From the NCBI GenBank assembly GCA_024138015.1, contig JAMXBB010000006.1, positions 73,937,077 to 74,001,076 of the forward strand: DNA of 64,000 nucleotides, given 5' to 3'. Origin of the DNA: Lumnitzera littorea. Its lineage: Eukaryota > Streptophyta > Magnoliopsida > Myrtales > Combretaceae. The translations under genes and the position numbers were made by a program. Below are positions 31,480 to 44,314 of this stretch, one piece after another (the stretch's first letter is position 1; each line of letters begins with the position of its first letter). The notes under the pieces are model-generated. The model worked only from the letters and a program-made list of their open reading frames with translations. It did not search any database and was not told the origin of the DNA.

Positions 31480-32375
31480 CCACTTGGCGTAACGTTGGGA
31501 AAGCTTCTACTGCTTGTGAAGATGCTTGAGAGATTCATGATCCAAATAGATAATGAATCCTCTTGGCAATAGATAATGCTGCCAGTTCTGGAGTATACGG
31601 ACAAGAGCATAAAACTTCTTATCATAGGCTAAGTAATTCATGGTAGCACTTCAGAGTTTTTCATTGAAGTAGGCAATGGGTCGATACTTCTACATAAGGA
31701 TAGCACCAATGTTAACACTACACACATCACATTCAACCTTAAAACCTTTCTCAAAATCTGGCAAGGTAAGTATTAGAGCAAACGTTAGCTTCGACTTCAT
31801 GTCTTCAAAACTCCTCTAAGCCTTTTTTATCCATCTAAACTCAACATTCTTCTTGGTCAATTCAGTCAATGGTGCAGTTATGGAACTAAAGTTCCGAATA
31901 AATCTCTGATAGAACAAGGCTAGACTATGGAAGCTCTTGACTTTTATAATACTAGTAGGCATAGGCCACTCATTAATAGCTTTGACTTGTTTCTCATCAA
32001 CTCGATCTCCTATCCCTAAAACAACATATTCATGGAATATAATCTTGCTTTGATAAAATACGCATTTCTTTAGGTTACCGAATAATTTCTTGGTATCGAA
32101 TATGTTAAACACCAATCTCAAATGTTTGACATTAATGAGGAGGTTGGCATTGTAGACCAAAATATCGTTAAAATAAACCATAATGCATTTACTGATCAAC
32201 GATATCAGTGCATGATTCATTAGCTGCATAAATGTACTCGGTGCATTAGTTAGACTAAATGGCATCACCAACTAGTCGAATAGACCATCCCTTATCTTGA
32301 AGGCTATCTTCCATTCATCCTTAGGTCTCATTTGTATCTAGTGGTAGCTACTGTTCAAGTTAACTAGATCATTAA
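31480..32375 (-). pseudogene. Chromovirus-like RT and RNase H, 5'-truncated
   Basis: RT is traceable from about 32370 (IQMRPKDEWKIAFKIRDGLF), through VMPFSLTNAPSTFMQLMN and a changed catalytic motif FNDILVYN (usually F-x-DD), to EKQVKAINEWP and FYQRFIRNFS (151-codon frame 32271-31816). RNase H follows at about 31800-31480 with VECDVCSVNIGAIL, FNEKL and YLDHESLKHL. The active-site change to ND and the loss of everything N-terminal of about 32375 show an inactive, truncated copy. Orientation and order agree with the integrase at 30070-31260. Confidence 0.75.
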
Positions 32376-33150
32376 TTATCTTATGATTCTCATTTTCGCT
32401 TAGGTTTTGAATTTCATATACTTTTTAGTTTTACTTTAAATCTTTACATTTTCATACTTAGTTCTTAATGAGTTTGCATTACTTTATTCTTTGGGTAATA
32501 ACATATAGTTTATTTAAGATTATATAAGTTCATATTATTCGACTGCAATTATTGTATTGATATTTTGCTGTAAAATGATTTGGTTGTAGTATTCGTATAT
32601 AATAGAATCAATATTAGTGTAACGATATATATATTAGATAAAGTAATAGAATTAGGTAGAACATCTTGAAATAAAAAATTTAGATAACTAAATACTTTAG
32701 CTCTATCATACTATAGTATCATTCTAGGTTTATATTGTGTGTGTATGTGCATATATATACATATATTCAATTTATTTCCTATAAGTGTACAATTCTATCA
32801 TATTAATATCATCATCATCATCATCATCATCATTATGTGTTATTATCACTACAATTTTATATTTACATATATCGTTATTATATATGAAAGTATTTCTTCT
32901 TTGAAGTGCTTAACTTTTTAAATACATATGTATATGTATAACAGTTTCATCTTTTAAAGAACTCTGTATTTTATAATTGTGCCTTATCCACGCTTTATGA
33001 TATGTATTTGTAAGTTTCCCTTTATAAGAAATTTTATATGTATGCTTGTAAATAATTACGTTTAGTTATTTCTTTATTTTGTTGGAGCTTTACCCTAATT
33101 ATTTATTTATAAGATCATATTACTTAAATAATGTAATCAATTTACTTGTG
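32376..33150. other. AT-rich spacer, no gene
   Basis: No coding signal. It holds a (CAT)n microsatellite at 32810-32833 and TA/CA-rich text at 32735-32770. Confidence 0.5.
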
Positions 33151-34260
33151 TCTTCATATTTTTTGTAAATCATAAATCGTGTATAGCTTTTTTATTCTAA
33201 CTCTAATATTTATAAACTTATAGTCGATTTTTATTATTTTCAGATGTACGTTCACGTAGCAAGGTTCGTTTTGGACGTTAAAATCCAAATTTTTCGATAT
33301 AGGCTTAAATTGTTATGAATTTAGTTATTTTGACTTGAAAAATTTTATTTATCAATTTTAAGTTTTATTATTATTATTTTATATTTTAATTACTTTCTAA
33401 ATTTTATATTTTCATAATATTTTGTGTTTATGTACAATTTACGTATATTTCATTATTTCTTCATATTTAAGCTTAATTTATTAATTTTATTATTATTGAA
33501 AATTTTCCTAATTAATTGATTATCATTATTTTCTAATTATTTTATATTTTTTGGTTCGATTGGTTATTTTAGTAAATTGCTAACGTAGTACAGTTTGGTT
33601 GGTCTGCGTAGGACTTTGTTAAATTTTCTTAATATTTATATTTCTTAAATTTTACATTATTATTAGGTATATTTATATATTATTATATTTTATTAATTAA
33701 CATATTATGGGCCTTAATTATGTATTATAAATTTTGACTCATTATATATGTATGTATATTTTATTCCATTACATTAAACAAGTATATGTTGTACATGTAT
33801 ATTTATATATAATTACTTATGTGTTTATGTACATACATATATTCTTAGTTATTTTATTATAGTTGATATTTTATTATATGTACTTATATTTAGTATCTTA
33901 TTATATACACTCATACATATACATATGTACGTAAAGGCTCTTATCTATATTATTATACTTAGTGTATTATCAGATATACTTATACTTAATATATTAGTAT
34001 ATATACCTATACATATATACATGCTTACATACATATGTCTATACATGTATACATACGTATGTACACGTATTTATACTTGTGATATACTTTTATTGTAAAT
34101 ATTTATGTACATATACATGTATGTGTATTTATACCTAATTTTATATGTACTCTTATATGTGTATATTTATATGTATTTTTATATTTTCTTAATATATTCT
34201 TAAGGATCTTTCAATATATATAATATTTATACATACTCATATTTTCAGTTTCATACTAAT

Positions 34261-34297
<37 letters not shown>

Positions 34298-35800
34298 AAC
34301 ACACACACACATATATATATATATTAAGTATTTTATATATATTTGTTAATGTACATGTTAAACTATATATATATATATATATATATATTCTTATACATAT
34401 TTACATAAACTGTATACATATATTTATATATATATATATATTTATACATCCAGCTATAGTAATAACATCTATATATTCATCTATCTATACATATAATAGT
34501 ATATATATATATAACAAAGTTTTCAAAAGAAATGAATTACACATCTAAAGTTAACATATTTGCATATAACTTCCAAATCCTTATACTAAAATATATACTA
34601 ACTATATCAAAGATATGATAGAACAAAATATATCAAGAAAGTGCATAAACCTTTTTCACATAAAAGATTACTATTATTATTATGTAAAGTAACTATAATT
34701 ACTTACCTTAATATATGGTTTAGATAAGGAAAATGGAGGAGAAAGGAGGGAAGAAGATGATAGAAAGTATATATATGTGTTTGTTGGTTTAAATGGAAGG
34801 AAATTATCTCTTATTTATAATGATTAATGGATAGAAATTAGAATGATTTAGAGAGCTTTAAAACCACCTAAAACTCATGGCGAAAAGGGAAAATAAGAAG
34901 AAAAAGGAAAAGAAAAAGATAAGACAAACAAAGTTAATGCATTTGATTAGGTAATTTAATGAACTTTAATAAAGACATGTTGACTTGGTCAACCACTACA
35001 ATATTTTATGTATTCTATATAAACAACTTGGAAATAAAAAAGAAGATAGAGAAAAAGATGAAATAAAAGGAAAAATAGGAAATCAAATGTAATAATTCAA
35101 TAAAACATATATTAGAATGTCCTTACACATTTTTAATCCAATAAAGAATATTTAGAATAATAAATAATATAATTCTGAGGTAAATTATAAATTATGTTGT
35201 TAATATTTACTATGTGTTGTCTAAATAACAATTAAATGTCTAAATCGACATAATAATAATAATTTATCTATATAAATATAAGGTTAATATTAATTATAAA
35301 ATAATATTATAAATTTTTATGAATTAATTTAGTACTTTTACATGTATGAGCATTTAAAAAATTATCTCTAATCGTTCGCTAATGATTTTACACAATTTGG
35401 CATAACGTTCAATTATTTGGCCCAATTAGGGATTTGTCGCTTTTGTAGCAAATTGGTACATTTATAAGTTTAAAGTTTTGGTATCAGGATTGGGTTCGAT
35501 TTCTCACATGTATATGCATATAGAATTTAAGGTTTTCATATGTCATGAAGGTTTTTATGAGGTTTGGGGTTAATCTTTTACAGTTACGCAGATTTAAGGC
35601 TTAAAGTTTTTGTATGCGATTAGAGTTTTGATTAATAAGTTTAAGTTTTTCATATTCGTTCTAAGTTTAGAATTAAAATTTCAATTAGTTTTAAATTTAT
35701 TTGCTTTGTTGACTTAAGGAAATCATTTATAGTACGTAATTTTGATTCTATACTAAAAAAGGCTAGATTTGTGGGGTTTATAGGAGTTGTTTTAATAGGT
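33150..35800 (+). repeat. Diverged copy of the family-B LTR-type repeat with microsatellite core
   Basis: 33169-33400 aligns with 50893-51080: both have TGTATA(A/G)CTTTTT, then a TTATAGTC/TTATGGTC phrase, then CGTAGCRAGGTT and a GAYGTTA phrase. Both are followed by AT-rich text, a long microsatellite core (here 33690-34510) and a conserved ACTTACCT-like site, and both later show TTTAGG/TTAAGG-type text (here 35400-35700, there 52650-52750). Identity is low and the ends are not clear. No ORF. Confidence 0.5.
34256..34445. repeat. Compound (CA)n/(TA)n microsatellite
   Basis: Runs of ACACAC at about 34263-34290 and 34299-34310, followed by TATATA runs near 34310-34325, 34365-34388 and 34425-34442. 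Confidence 0.9.
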
Positions 35801-35869
35801 GTTGAACACCTGTAAACAGAGCTTCTGAGTTTTACAATTTATAAACCTATATTCTATCTTTAACTTGGT

Positions 35870-37415
35870 TCGACGAGTAAGTGTACCTATTGTTTTATAG
35901 CATGGATGAGTATATGGTCATCTCCATTGGGAAAATAACTCAAACACTAGTACCTAATAATTTTTCCTATTATCTAGCAGTCAATTTCATCAAGTGATTG
36001 TTTATTAAGATTCTAAATGTTAACTAAACTACACTAATCTACAATCTAGAGTTACGAAGATACACTAAACATGCAGGCTTGCTTTATCATTTAGTATAAT
36101 CTTACTAACATACTTTTCATCCTAATGCTTATTAACTGCAGGAAATTATAGCATATAAGCATTCTTCTTAGAACTACTTACTTCTACTAATCCTAATTAT
36201 GTCTATTAGAATCTCTCCTTAATTAACAACCAACTAAGATTGCATTAATGTCAAATTAACATATCGATTCTCTTAAGGATGCTGCAACTTTCCTAATAAT
36301 ATCTCTATTATCAAGAGTATGTTATTCCAATGAACTAGATATATTCAATATAATTATCTCTCAACATATTCTTGTGAAATCCATCCTAAGTCAATGTCGT
36401 GCACTACACAGTACTTAGATTCATTAAGTGTCATTCATCAGAATTAACAACTTCATGAAATTACTTTTTTTTCAAGCACTCAATCATTCTAATTGATGAA
36501 GCAAACCCTAACGAACTACTTACATATGATAAAATAATGACAAAAACTAATAGGAAACATAATTAAACAAAAATAGAACATGGAATAGTTAAAGTAAAAA
36601 CCCCTTTTTATTCCATTGAAGAAGTTTAATGAATACACAAACAATGAATTCCTGTCGTCTCTCTTGAGTGATTCTGGGAAAAATACAGTACACACTTAGG
36701 AAAATGATACAGGATACAAACTGGTACAAGGATGGGTAAAAATGTGGGTATGTGTAGGCAGGTGACGTATTGTTTTTAATTGATGTCTACTTTCCTAAAA
36801 AATTGATATCTAAAAGAATCCTCCTTTCACCATTTGTGGTAGCTTTTTATATTCTCCTCATCAAAAGACTCAAATTTACCCCTTCATGGCACTACATGAC
36901 GTTTCCCATGTACTGGTTCACGTGAAAAGGTTGAAACAAACAATTGTGCCCCTTCCTATTATGCCCGTGACTCGGGGCACGATAGCCTTGAAAAGAATTA
37001 TTCTTCACCAATTATGGCCATTATTGAGGCTATGAACTCCTCGTAGCATCGTTAAATCTTATCACGCCCGCGACTATGGCCATGATCATCATTTTACTAT
37101 TCAATCGTGGCTGTAATCGATAGGGGGATTGACAAAAACTTCCCTTGATCACGACTATAAATGAGGGTGTGATTGAGGTGGATTCTTCATTGCTTCATCA
37201 TTACGCCAGTGACTGATGCTTTTACACTTGTTTCTTCTCCTTTACAGTCGTGACTAACTTTAATGTTGTTATTCTTATGTATGCTTGCTCCCTTTGCTTG
37301 TAATTTACCTCAAATCATTATTTTATTCAATTAAGTACCCAATCTAAAGAATTAAATCACATTTATGATCAATTCTATGCCTAAATATGCTTTGAAAGTG
37401 TAAAGTAATTTATAC
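35870..37415 (-). repeat. Degraded 3' LTR-like end of Athila element C
   Basis: Left part carries CGAGTAAGTGTACCTATTG, the counterpart of GGCAAGTGCACCT at 42183 and GAGGCAAGCGCACCT at 45937, which mark the U5 end of these LTRs on the minus strand. A TATA-like AATATAAAAAGC is at about 36845-36856 on the minus strand. It joins directly to a truncated integrase at about 37420, so the stretch that should separate integrase from the 3' LTR is deleted. Ends are approximate. No ORF. Confidence 0.5.
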
Positions 37416-37419
37416 TTAT

Positions 37420-38100
37420 CTAGTGTCTTATAAGCAGTCCTTTAAGACCAAAAAGCATCATTGAGCTTCTTAGACCACTCTCTTTGATTATGCCTGACTA
37501 TCTTTTTTAAAATTTGCTTGGGGTCCCTTTTTGCTACTAACTTGTCTACTAGTTTAAGGGTGGTATAGAGTTGCAATTTGATGTGTAACTCCATATCAAT
37601 TCAACACCTTTTCTAATTGGACATTAGAGAAGTGCGTTCCCTTAGCAATAATGAATACTACCAAATTTGAAAACAAGCTTTGTAAGAACTGTTTTACTAC
37701 ACTAACAACATTAGCTGGTAGAGCTTGAGCTTCTACTATTTTAGATACATGATCGATAATTACTATGATGTATTTGTTTCTATTAGAATTTGGAAACGGT
37801 CTCATGAAATTGATACTCTAAATGTCGAAAACCTAATAGTTTAATATTAGGTTTTGTGGCATTTTATCTCTCTTGGATATGTTTCATTCCCTTTAAAATC
37901 TATCATACAATTGAACAAGTTTCTAGACATCCTTAAATAACATCAGCTAATAAAAACCACACTCGAGGACCTTATGAGTTGTTTTGTTCGTGCTTTGATG
38001 TCTTGCAGTTGGGCCTGCATGACAAAGTTCCAAAATTTGCCATCCTTCCAAATGAAGTACATACCTACAAATTATTTGATCTACACAAATTTTAAATAAA
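37420..38100 (-). pseudogene. Athila element C integrase, truncated, catalytic residues lost
   Basis: Minus strand, right to left: ICRYVLHLEGWQILELCHAG...TTHKVLECGFY (zinc-binding part, about 38090-37950), then SINFMRPFPNSNRNKYIIVIIDHVSK with QALPANVVSVVKQFL (37805-37596). Next come IATLYHP and REWSKKLNDAFWS...RTAYKT, ending at about 37425. The family positions I-D-F-M-G, S-D-E-G-T-H and the catalytic Glu have become I-N-F-M-R, I-A-K-G-T-H and a non-acidic residue. All three catalytic acids are therefore gone, and the C-terminus is cut off by the LTR-like segment. Confidence 0.75.
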
Positions 38101-38265
38101 TATTGGTCTTGCTAAAAATAGCTTCTAACATCATAGAAAAACTTTTCCTTTTGTTTGTAATCTAATCATGAAGAAATTATTCTAGTTACCAAAAAGTTTG
38201 TTATATTAGCAAACCAAGGAGTTTCCCAAGGACACACCTAGTATAGATTCTCATTTGGGAACTTG
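38101..38265. other. Linker between RNase H and integrase of Athila C
   Basis: Short stop-rich stretch with no recognisable domain. Confidence 0.4.
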
Positions 38266-39620
38266 TTGTTTATATTTTGTTCATTTAACTTTTCTAATGA
38301 TGGTTTTTATATGCACAAGAGATCGTTGGCTACTAGATTCTCTACTCCTTTCTTGTCTTTGATTTCTAGGTTAAATTCTTCAAGTAGTAAAATCCACCTA
38401 ATTAATCTCAGCTTGGCATCTGTCTTATTGAACAAATATTGCAAAGTAAAGTCGTTAATATAAATAATAACTTTAGAAAGAATTAAATATGACTTGAATT
38501 TATCAAAAGTGAAAGCCACTGCCAATAGCATTATTGTTGTGGTGATGTAATTCTCTTGAGCTTCAATGAGGGTCTTACTTGTACAATAGATTGGTTGGAA
38601 ATGCTTTCTTGCCTTTGACCTTACATTGCCCCTATAGCACAATCATTAGCACTGCGCATTAGTTCAAATGGTAAGGTCCAATTAGGGGCTATCGTTATTG
38701 GGGCATGTGCTAATTTATCTTTTAAAGTATTAAATTAATCTAGATAGTCTTAAGAAAATATAAATGGAGCATCTTTTTCTAATAATTGGGTTAATGGTTC
38801 AGCTATTTTTGAAAAATTATTAATAAACCTCCTATAAAACCTGACATGACCTAGAAAACTATGTATGGCTCTAATAGACATGGGATGCGGCAATTTTGCA
38901 GTAGTGTTGATTTTAGCATTATCTACCTCCATACCTTCCTAGGATAACTTATGTCTTAGCAATATGCCTTCTTGTACTATAACATGGCATTTTTCCTAAT
39001 TTAAAGCTAAATTAGTAAGTTCACACCTAGCTAAAACATTTTGTAGATTCCTAAGACAATGATCAAATGAATATTCAAAAACCAAGAAGTTATCCATAAG
39101 AAATTCCATTATATCTTATATAAATTCATCAAAAATTGTCATTGTGTATTTTCGGAAAGTCATAGCCGCATTATAGATGCCAAAAGGCATTCACATGCAT
39201 GAAAAGGTACCATAAGGACATTTAAAAGTGTTTTTCTCTTAGTTCTCTAGGGTAATAGCAATTTGAAAATAACCAAATAAACCATCTAAAAAGTAACGAA
39301 ACATATGACCTAATAAGTCGCTCTAACAACTGGTTAACAAGTGGCAAAGGGAATTAGTCCTTTCTCATGGCATCATTAAGCTTCCTATAGTTAATACAAA
39401 CTCGCCAACCAGTAACTACTTTTATCAAAATCAACTCATCTACTCGTTTGGTACTATTGCCATGCCTCCATTTTCAGAAATAACTTAGATGGGACTAAAC
39501 TAAGAGCTATCAAAGATCAAGTAAATCATACTTGCATTTAGAAGCTTTATTACTTCTACCTTGACTACTTTCATATTTCAATTCAAGTGCCTCTACTTGC
39601 TCTACAGGTTTGTGACTTTC
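38266..39620 (-). pseudogene. Athila element C reverse transcriptase and RNase H
   Basis: RNase H: frame 38642-38307 with KHFQPIYCTSKTLIEAQENY, AVAFTFDKFKSYLI, INDFTLQYLF (usual TDH changed to NDF) and VENLVANDLLC. RT: the active-site region reads EFLMDNFLVFEYSFDHCLRNL, so the catalytic M-D-D is M-D-N (39090-39098). Frame 38932-38750 gives the thumb (MEVDNAKINTTAKLP, IRAIHSFLGHVRFYRRFI). N-terminal RT motifs are spread over shifted frames to about 39620. Sequence choices such as SFDHCL and FLGHVRFYRRFI are Athila-specific. Confidence 0.75.
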
Positions 39621-40061
39621 TTCCAGTAGGATTTTATGAGAGTAAAATTAGGGATTAATTCCCTTATTGTCAGAAATCTTCTAGGCAATTGCTCTCTTGT
39701 GATCTCTCAACACATTCAGAAGATGCTTCTTTTGTTGGCTAGTTAAGTCGAAGGACACTATTACAGGTAACTTTGAGTTCTCCTCTAGAAAAGCATACTC
39801 TAGATAATCTGGTAGTTGCTTTAATTCTAACTTTGGTGACTCCTCAATAGTGAGCTTCACTTTTTCTCCTTTTACCCATTGAACCTCCCAAACCTTCTCT
39901 CCATAGATGGGGGACTGGCTTCCAATTAAGCCTTTTGCATTAGTTATATTTGGAATGTTAGATGGTACTTCTTAGATTCCATATTTCAAACACGAGCCTG
40001 AGGATCTTTAGTTAACGATTCCTATAAAGCACTAGACACTAAAGAGTCAGTAGTATCAAGG

Positions 40062-40600
40062 TTGAAGCAAGTATCATCCTATTCAACACATTTTTTCATT
40101 GCTTCTTTTATTTTAATTATCATCTCCTCTTCTCCTATCCTTAATGTAAACTTACCATCACTAACATCTATTATATCTTTGGCTGTAGTTAAAAAGGGTC
40201 TACTTTCCTCAATATCTTCATCAATGTCTAAAATAATAAAATCATCAAGAAATATAAATTTATTTACTTTAATAAGCACATCCTCAATTATATTCCTAAG
40301 GTATGTTACTAATTTGTTGGCCAATTGGAAACTCATTTGAGTTGATTTAGGGTCACTTAGTGCTAGTTGTTTAAACAATTTATAAGGCATTAAATTTATG
40401 CTAACTCTTAAATCGCTTAATGCTTTTTCAATAGATAAATTTACATTAAGGTAAGGAATAGTAAAACAGCTTACATCCTTTAACTTTGTTAGAGGCTTAT
40501 TCCAAAGGATAGTTGAACACTCTTCGTTAAGCATGTCTATAGACAATTCTTCTAATTTCTTGTTGGAGAGCATCTCTTATAAGAACTTCAAATATTTAAG
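40062..40600 (-). pseudogene. Athila element C aspartic protease
   Basis: A 164-codon open frame (40573-40079), the longest in the element. In order: LNEECSTILWNKPLTKLKDV, FTIPYLNVNLSIEKALSDLR, VSINLMPYKLFKQLALSD, IIEDVLIKVNKFIFLDDFII and SRPFLTTAKDIIDV. Athila proteases have ALCDLGASINLMP here, with D-L-G as the active site. This copy reads D-L-R-V-S, so the Gly after the catalytic Asp is Arg and activity is not expected. 39620-40060 upstream of RT is stop-rich linker. Confidence 0.8.
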
Positions 40601-40699
40601 CATCTACAACAAAGCTTCCACAATAAATTACTATGCAATTGTTTAAAGAAATCTTAAAATTTACCATATTACTTATCTAAGCTTTCTTTTCACCTTTGA

Positions 40700-42010
40700 G
40701 GATATGGAATTGATGGCTTGTATTCTCTAACCTTATTCTTCCCTTAGTGGTTTTGGAGCTTCTAAGACTTTGTCTTTTGGCTCTTTTATTACTAGTTCTG
40801 GGCTAAATTGGGTGTTTTGAGGCTACATAGCAACTTGCAATTACTCATCACTTCTTAAGGTTACAACTTATACTTGAGCTTGTGGTGAAGGCTTATGTTG
40901 TTTCTTAACTAAGATTTTTGAGTTGTTTTATCTATTTTTCAATGCTTATCAATCTAGTATCATTGCTTTGCATATACCTAGTCAACAAATCTTCCAGTTT
41001 TGATTTCTCCTCTCTCTAATGAGGAGCTAGAAATCCATAAGAATACTAATATTCCTTGGTTGAGTTACATAAAGATAATCACTTCGATAAGCAAAACATT
41101 CCCTACCCCATTCTTCATGATCGTGATAAGGCATATGTTGAAATCCCTATTGATTAATAAAATTATTAGCTGGTCTTTGATAATATTGTTGCATATATCC
41201 CTCTGGGTTAACTAAATTTGACATTACGGAATGTTGCGCTAAGATAGGATAAGTGTCTAACCTTTCAAGGCATTTACCTTGGTTGCTAAAGTTGTGGTAG
41301 CTTTTGCATTTACCAAGCTAGGTTTCTTCTTACTCGCTTTAGCACCTTCCCAATGGTAGCTGTTTGTAGCCAAACTTTCAAATAAAGCATAAGCTTTGTT
41401 AGGTGTTTTTGAATTTAATGTTCTAGTTGCAAATGGATCAATGAACTATTTAGTGGCAGAATTTAACTCGTTATAAAATGTTTACATCTTCATCCAAAGT
41501 GAAAGAGCATGATTAGGACACTTTCTAAGCAATTCCTTAAAATGCTCTTAAGCATCATATACTGTTTCATTATCAGATTGAGCAAATGACAAAATATTAC
41601 TACGAAGTTTAGTTGTCATAGTTAGAGGAAAATACTTTTCTAAAAACTTTTCTTTTAGTACCTCCCATGATGTAACTAAATCTTTTGAAGTGAGGTTTAA
41701 CATTGCCTTACTTTTTTTACAAAGAAAAAGGAAATGATCTTAACCTTATCACATTGTTTGTAGCTCCCTCAATTCTAAGGGTAGCACATATCTCCAAAAA
41801 AAAAAAAAAATGGCTATATGTTCATGTAAATCATCTTTTGAAGAACCTTCAAATCATAGTTGCTACTGGACTATTTGGATAATTATTGGTGAGATCATAA
41901 ATTCATTTACATTGATAGTTAGTCTTATAATGCTAGAGTCCACTCCACTAATAGTTAGTTTAATGTAATCAAACATAGTCTTTGATGCTTTATTGTTTTA
42001 GCCATCACTC
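40700..42010 (-). pseudogene. Athila element C gag
   Basis: A start codon at about 42003 is followed, in shifted frames, by KASKTMFDYIKLTISGVDSS and NVNEFMISPIIIQIVQ, then VIRLRSFPFLCKK, LVTSWEVLKEKFLEKYFP, TTKLRSNILSFAQSDNETVYDA and EHFKELLRKCPNHALSLWMKM, then TFYNELN...FIDPFA and KAYALFESLATNSYHWEGA. This is the order of the Athila gag domain. The C-terminal part to about 40700 is stop-rich. An A14 run at about 41797-41811 marks a slip point where the frame is lost. Confidence 0.75.
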
Positions 42011-42133
42011 TAATTTCCTTAAACACAAACAAGCAAAATTAAACTATACATGATCTAGTTAGAAGACAGAAATAGAAATAATAGAAAGAGAAATAATAGA
42101 GTAATAAAGGAATGAGCTTTCTTGATCAATACT

Positions 42134-42150
42134 CTCCGGTAATGGCTCAG
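42134..42150 (-). other. Primer-binding site of Athila C (tRNA-Asp type)
   Basis: On the minus strand GAGCCATTACCGGAGAG corresponds to the Athila primer site CGCCGTTGCCGGGGA, nearly all differences being G-to-A. It lies between the 5' LTR (right) and gag (left), as expected. Confidence 0.6.
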
Positions 42151-42151
42151 A

Positions 42152-43545
42152 AAACCTAATTTGCATGTACCCTTTTGCTTAGGCAAGTGCACCTGCTAAT
42201 TAATAGTATAGAGGACTCTAAAGTCTAGGGTTGTTGATCCCATGAGAATTGAGCACTTATTCACTCATACTAAATTACACTAATTAAAATTGAATAACAA
42301 TGATAGCGATAAATTAAGGGACTAAAGGGATTTTGAGAAACAATAATTAATTTATGCTAGCACTAATAATGCAATTAATTAACAAAAAACCTAAATAACC
42401 ATAAGAAGTAATATCTAAACTCATTAACATGTGGTAGCCTAAAGTTTCTAATGTATTCCTTATTTTTATTAACTAGAGAAATTCAATTGCTAAATTAATA
42501 GGAATTGCTTTTCAATTAATTTCTAATCTTAATTACATTCTACCCAAATCACTTCTGGAATTGAGTAAATTAGAATAGTATTAAGAACAGGAATTTTGTA
42601 ACAAACAAACAAGATATTAATATTAATTTTCGAAGAAATTTATAACTTATTTCTACACTTATAGAAAATCCTTTTAATTATGGTAGATTTATTTATGCAT
42701 TGGCCTCATGACTTCAATAAATAAAATCTAATAATTAATTTGAAACCATACAAATAGCAACTTAATCAATACAAAACATGTAATTAAATGAATAAGAACA
42801 AGAGAGTTTCATTAGAAAAATTACAAATAAAGTACACTACATGTTACCTTACAGTTATCGGTCTAAATACCTATAGATCTATGCTACTTGCATGACAACA
42901 ACAAGAACTTTCACGGTAAAATTGACTAAAACCCTAAGAAACACTTCTATTCTATCCCTACTGCATCTCTCCCCCCTTTTATACATGTGCTTGACATCTA
43001 TTTATATGATCTGGACAAAATAATCTTCAAACAACTATTGTTTTAAAAATCATGGCAAGTATAAGGGAAGGAATATAGCCATGGAGCTTGGGCATAGACT
43101 TCTTCTTGTAATAATTCTTTGAAAAATTGACTTGAATTTAATGATTGAGGGATCACGACCATGGACTTATGCTTGGCTAAAAATTCTTTAGGCTTTGGTT
43201 AGAAATTAAGGATGTAGGCTTTACAACCAAGGAATTGGGCTGTGGAGATTAACCATGGTCTTCCTCTTCGCTTAATTCTTAGACTAATTCTTTTTGACAC
43301 TTGCTATTCTTAAGTCATCCTTCAAGTTCGGTGCAATATCCTTCAAAAATCGCCTAAATTCCCTTCTTTCCACCTTATTGCTCCATTTGAGTATTGAAAT
43401 TAAGAAATGACTTAAATCAATAGCAAAATCATCGAAATTATATCAAAATAACTTAAAATAGTCAAGAAAATAACATAAGAGATGAGCATAAAATTATACT
43501 TACCAATGCTCTTAGATTCCTTGGTTATTGATCGACACATGAAAT
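42152..43545 (-). repeat. 5' LTR of Athila element C
   Basis: On the minus strand a promoter-like TGTATAAAAGGGGGGAGAG is at about 42963-42981, and the U5 end AGGTGCACTTGCC lies near 42183-42195, close to the primer site. The overall plan matches the solo LTR at 45932-47147 (TATATAAAAGGGG, AGGTGCGCTTGCC). The right end is estimated, because no clear TG end or target duplication could be fixed. No ORF. Confidence 0.6.
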
Positions 43546-44310
43546 TTTGTTGCTATGAATATTGCCCATTAATAATTGTTGTATTTTGTTCTTGATAGTT
43601 ATTTTCACTGTTGACAAAACTCAAGCTACCATTGAAATTCTCTGAGTTAAATTTCAACATATGGAAGTACAAAGGGGACTTAGTCATATATTTATAAGAA
43701 GACCCTAATAGAAGTTCCCAGTAAGGTTCTTACTAGGCTAATGAGATATGCATAACCTATTTTATGTGATCACATTTATTTAAGCTTATCATGGATATTT
43801 CCATACTAAGACTAAATCATCAATTTATTTTTCATTAAATCAAAATTCTTCAATTATTATTAGCCCTCAATAAAAAAAATTCCAATATTCTCCCACTTGG
43901 ACAATATTAACTGGGTTGTTTAATTTTGAAAAACATATTTTGAAAACATAACTCTAGGCTGATAAACTTAATTTTTATATGGCTATAATTTTGAAAAGAA
44001 AATTTAGAAATAACATCTCTATGACCTCATTCAGTATAGCCATCTAATATTGAATAACGGTAGCCTTTATATCAATTATCAACACAAGACCAATCTATGG
44101 TTACAAATATTAGTGCCCATAACAACAATGAATCTTAGTGTAGATTTATAGCAAAAGAATAACACTTTTTCATGGTCAATGTGTTATTTTCATTGTCGAC
44201 CTTTTACCAATTTCTGCAAGGTCCTATGAAAAATCTATACAGCATTAAAATGCCCACCCCGATAAGATAAACTTATGGTATCATGGAAGGGTACATAAAA
44301 GGGTTTTAAG
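43546..44310. other. Non-coding; possible copia-type LTR remnant
   Basis: No ORF. The phrase TTCTCCCACTTGGACAATAT at 43890-43909 resembles text often seen at the inner edge of plant Ty1/copia LTRs, but no pol gene or second LTR supports this. Confidence 0.25.
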
Positions 44311-44314
44311 AAAT

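Noticed and set aside
34702..34709. ACTTACCT, a possible splice donor on the minus strand, also seen near 51985
   Set aside because: It is part of the shared family-B repeat; without an exon on either side it cannot be used to propose a gene.
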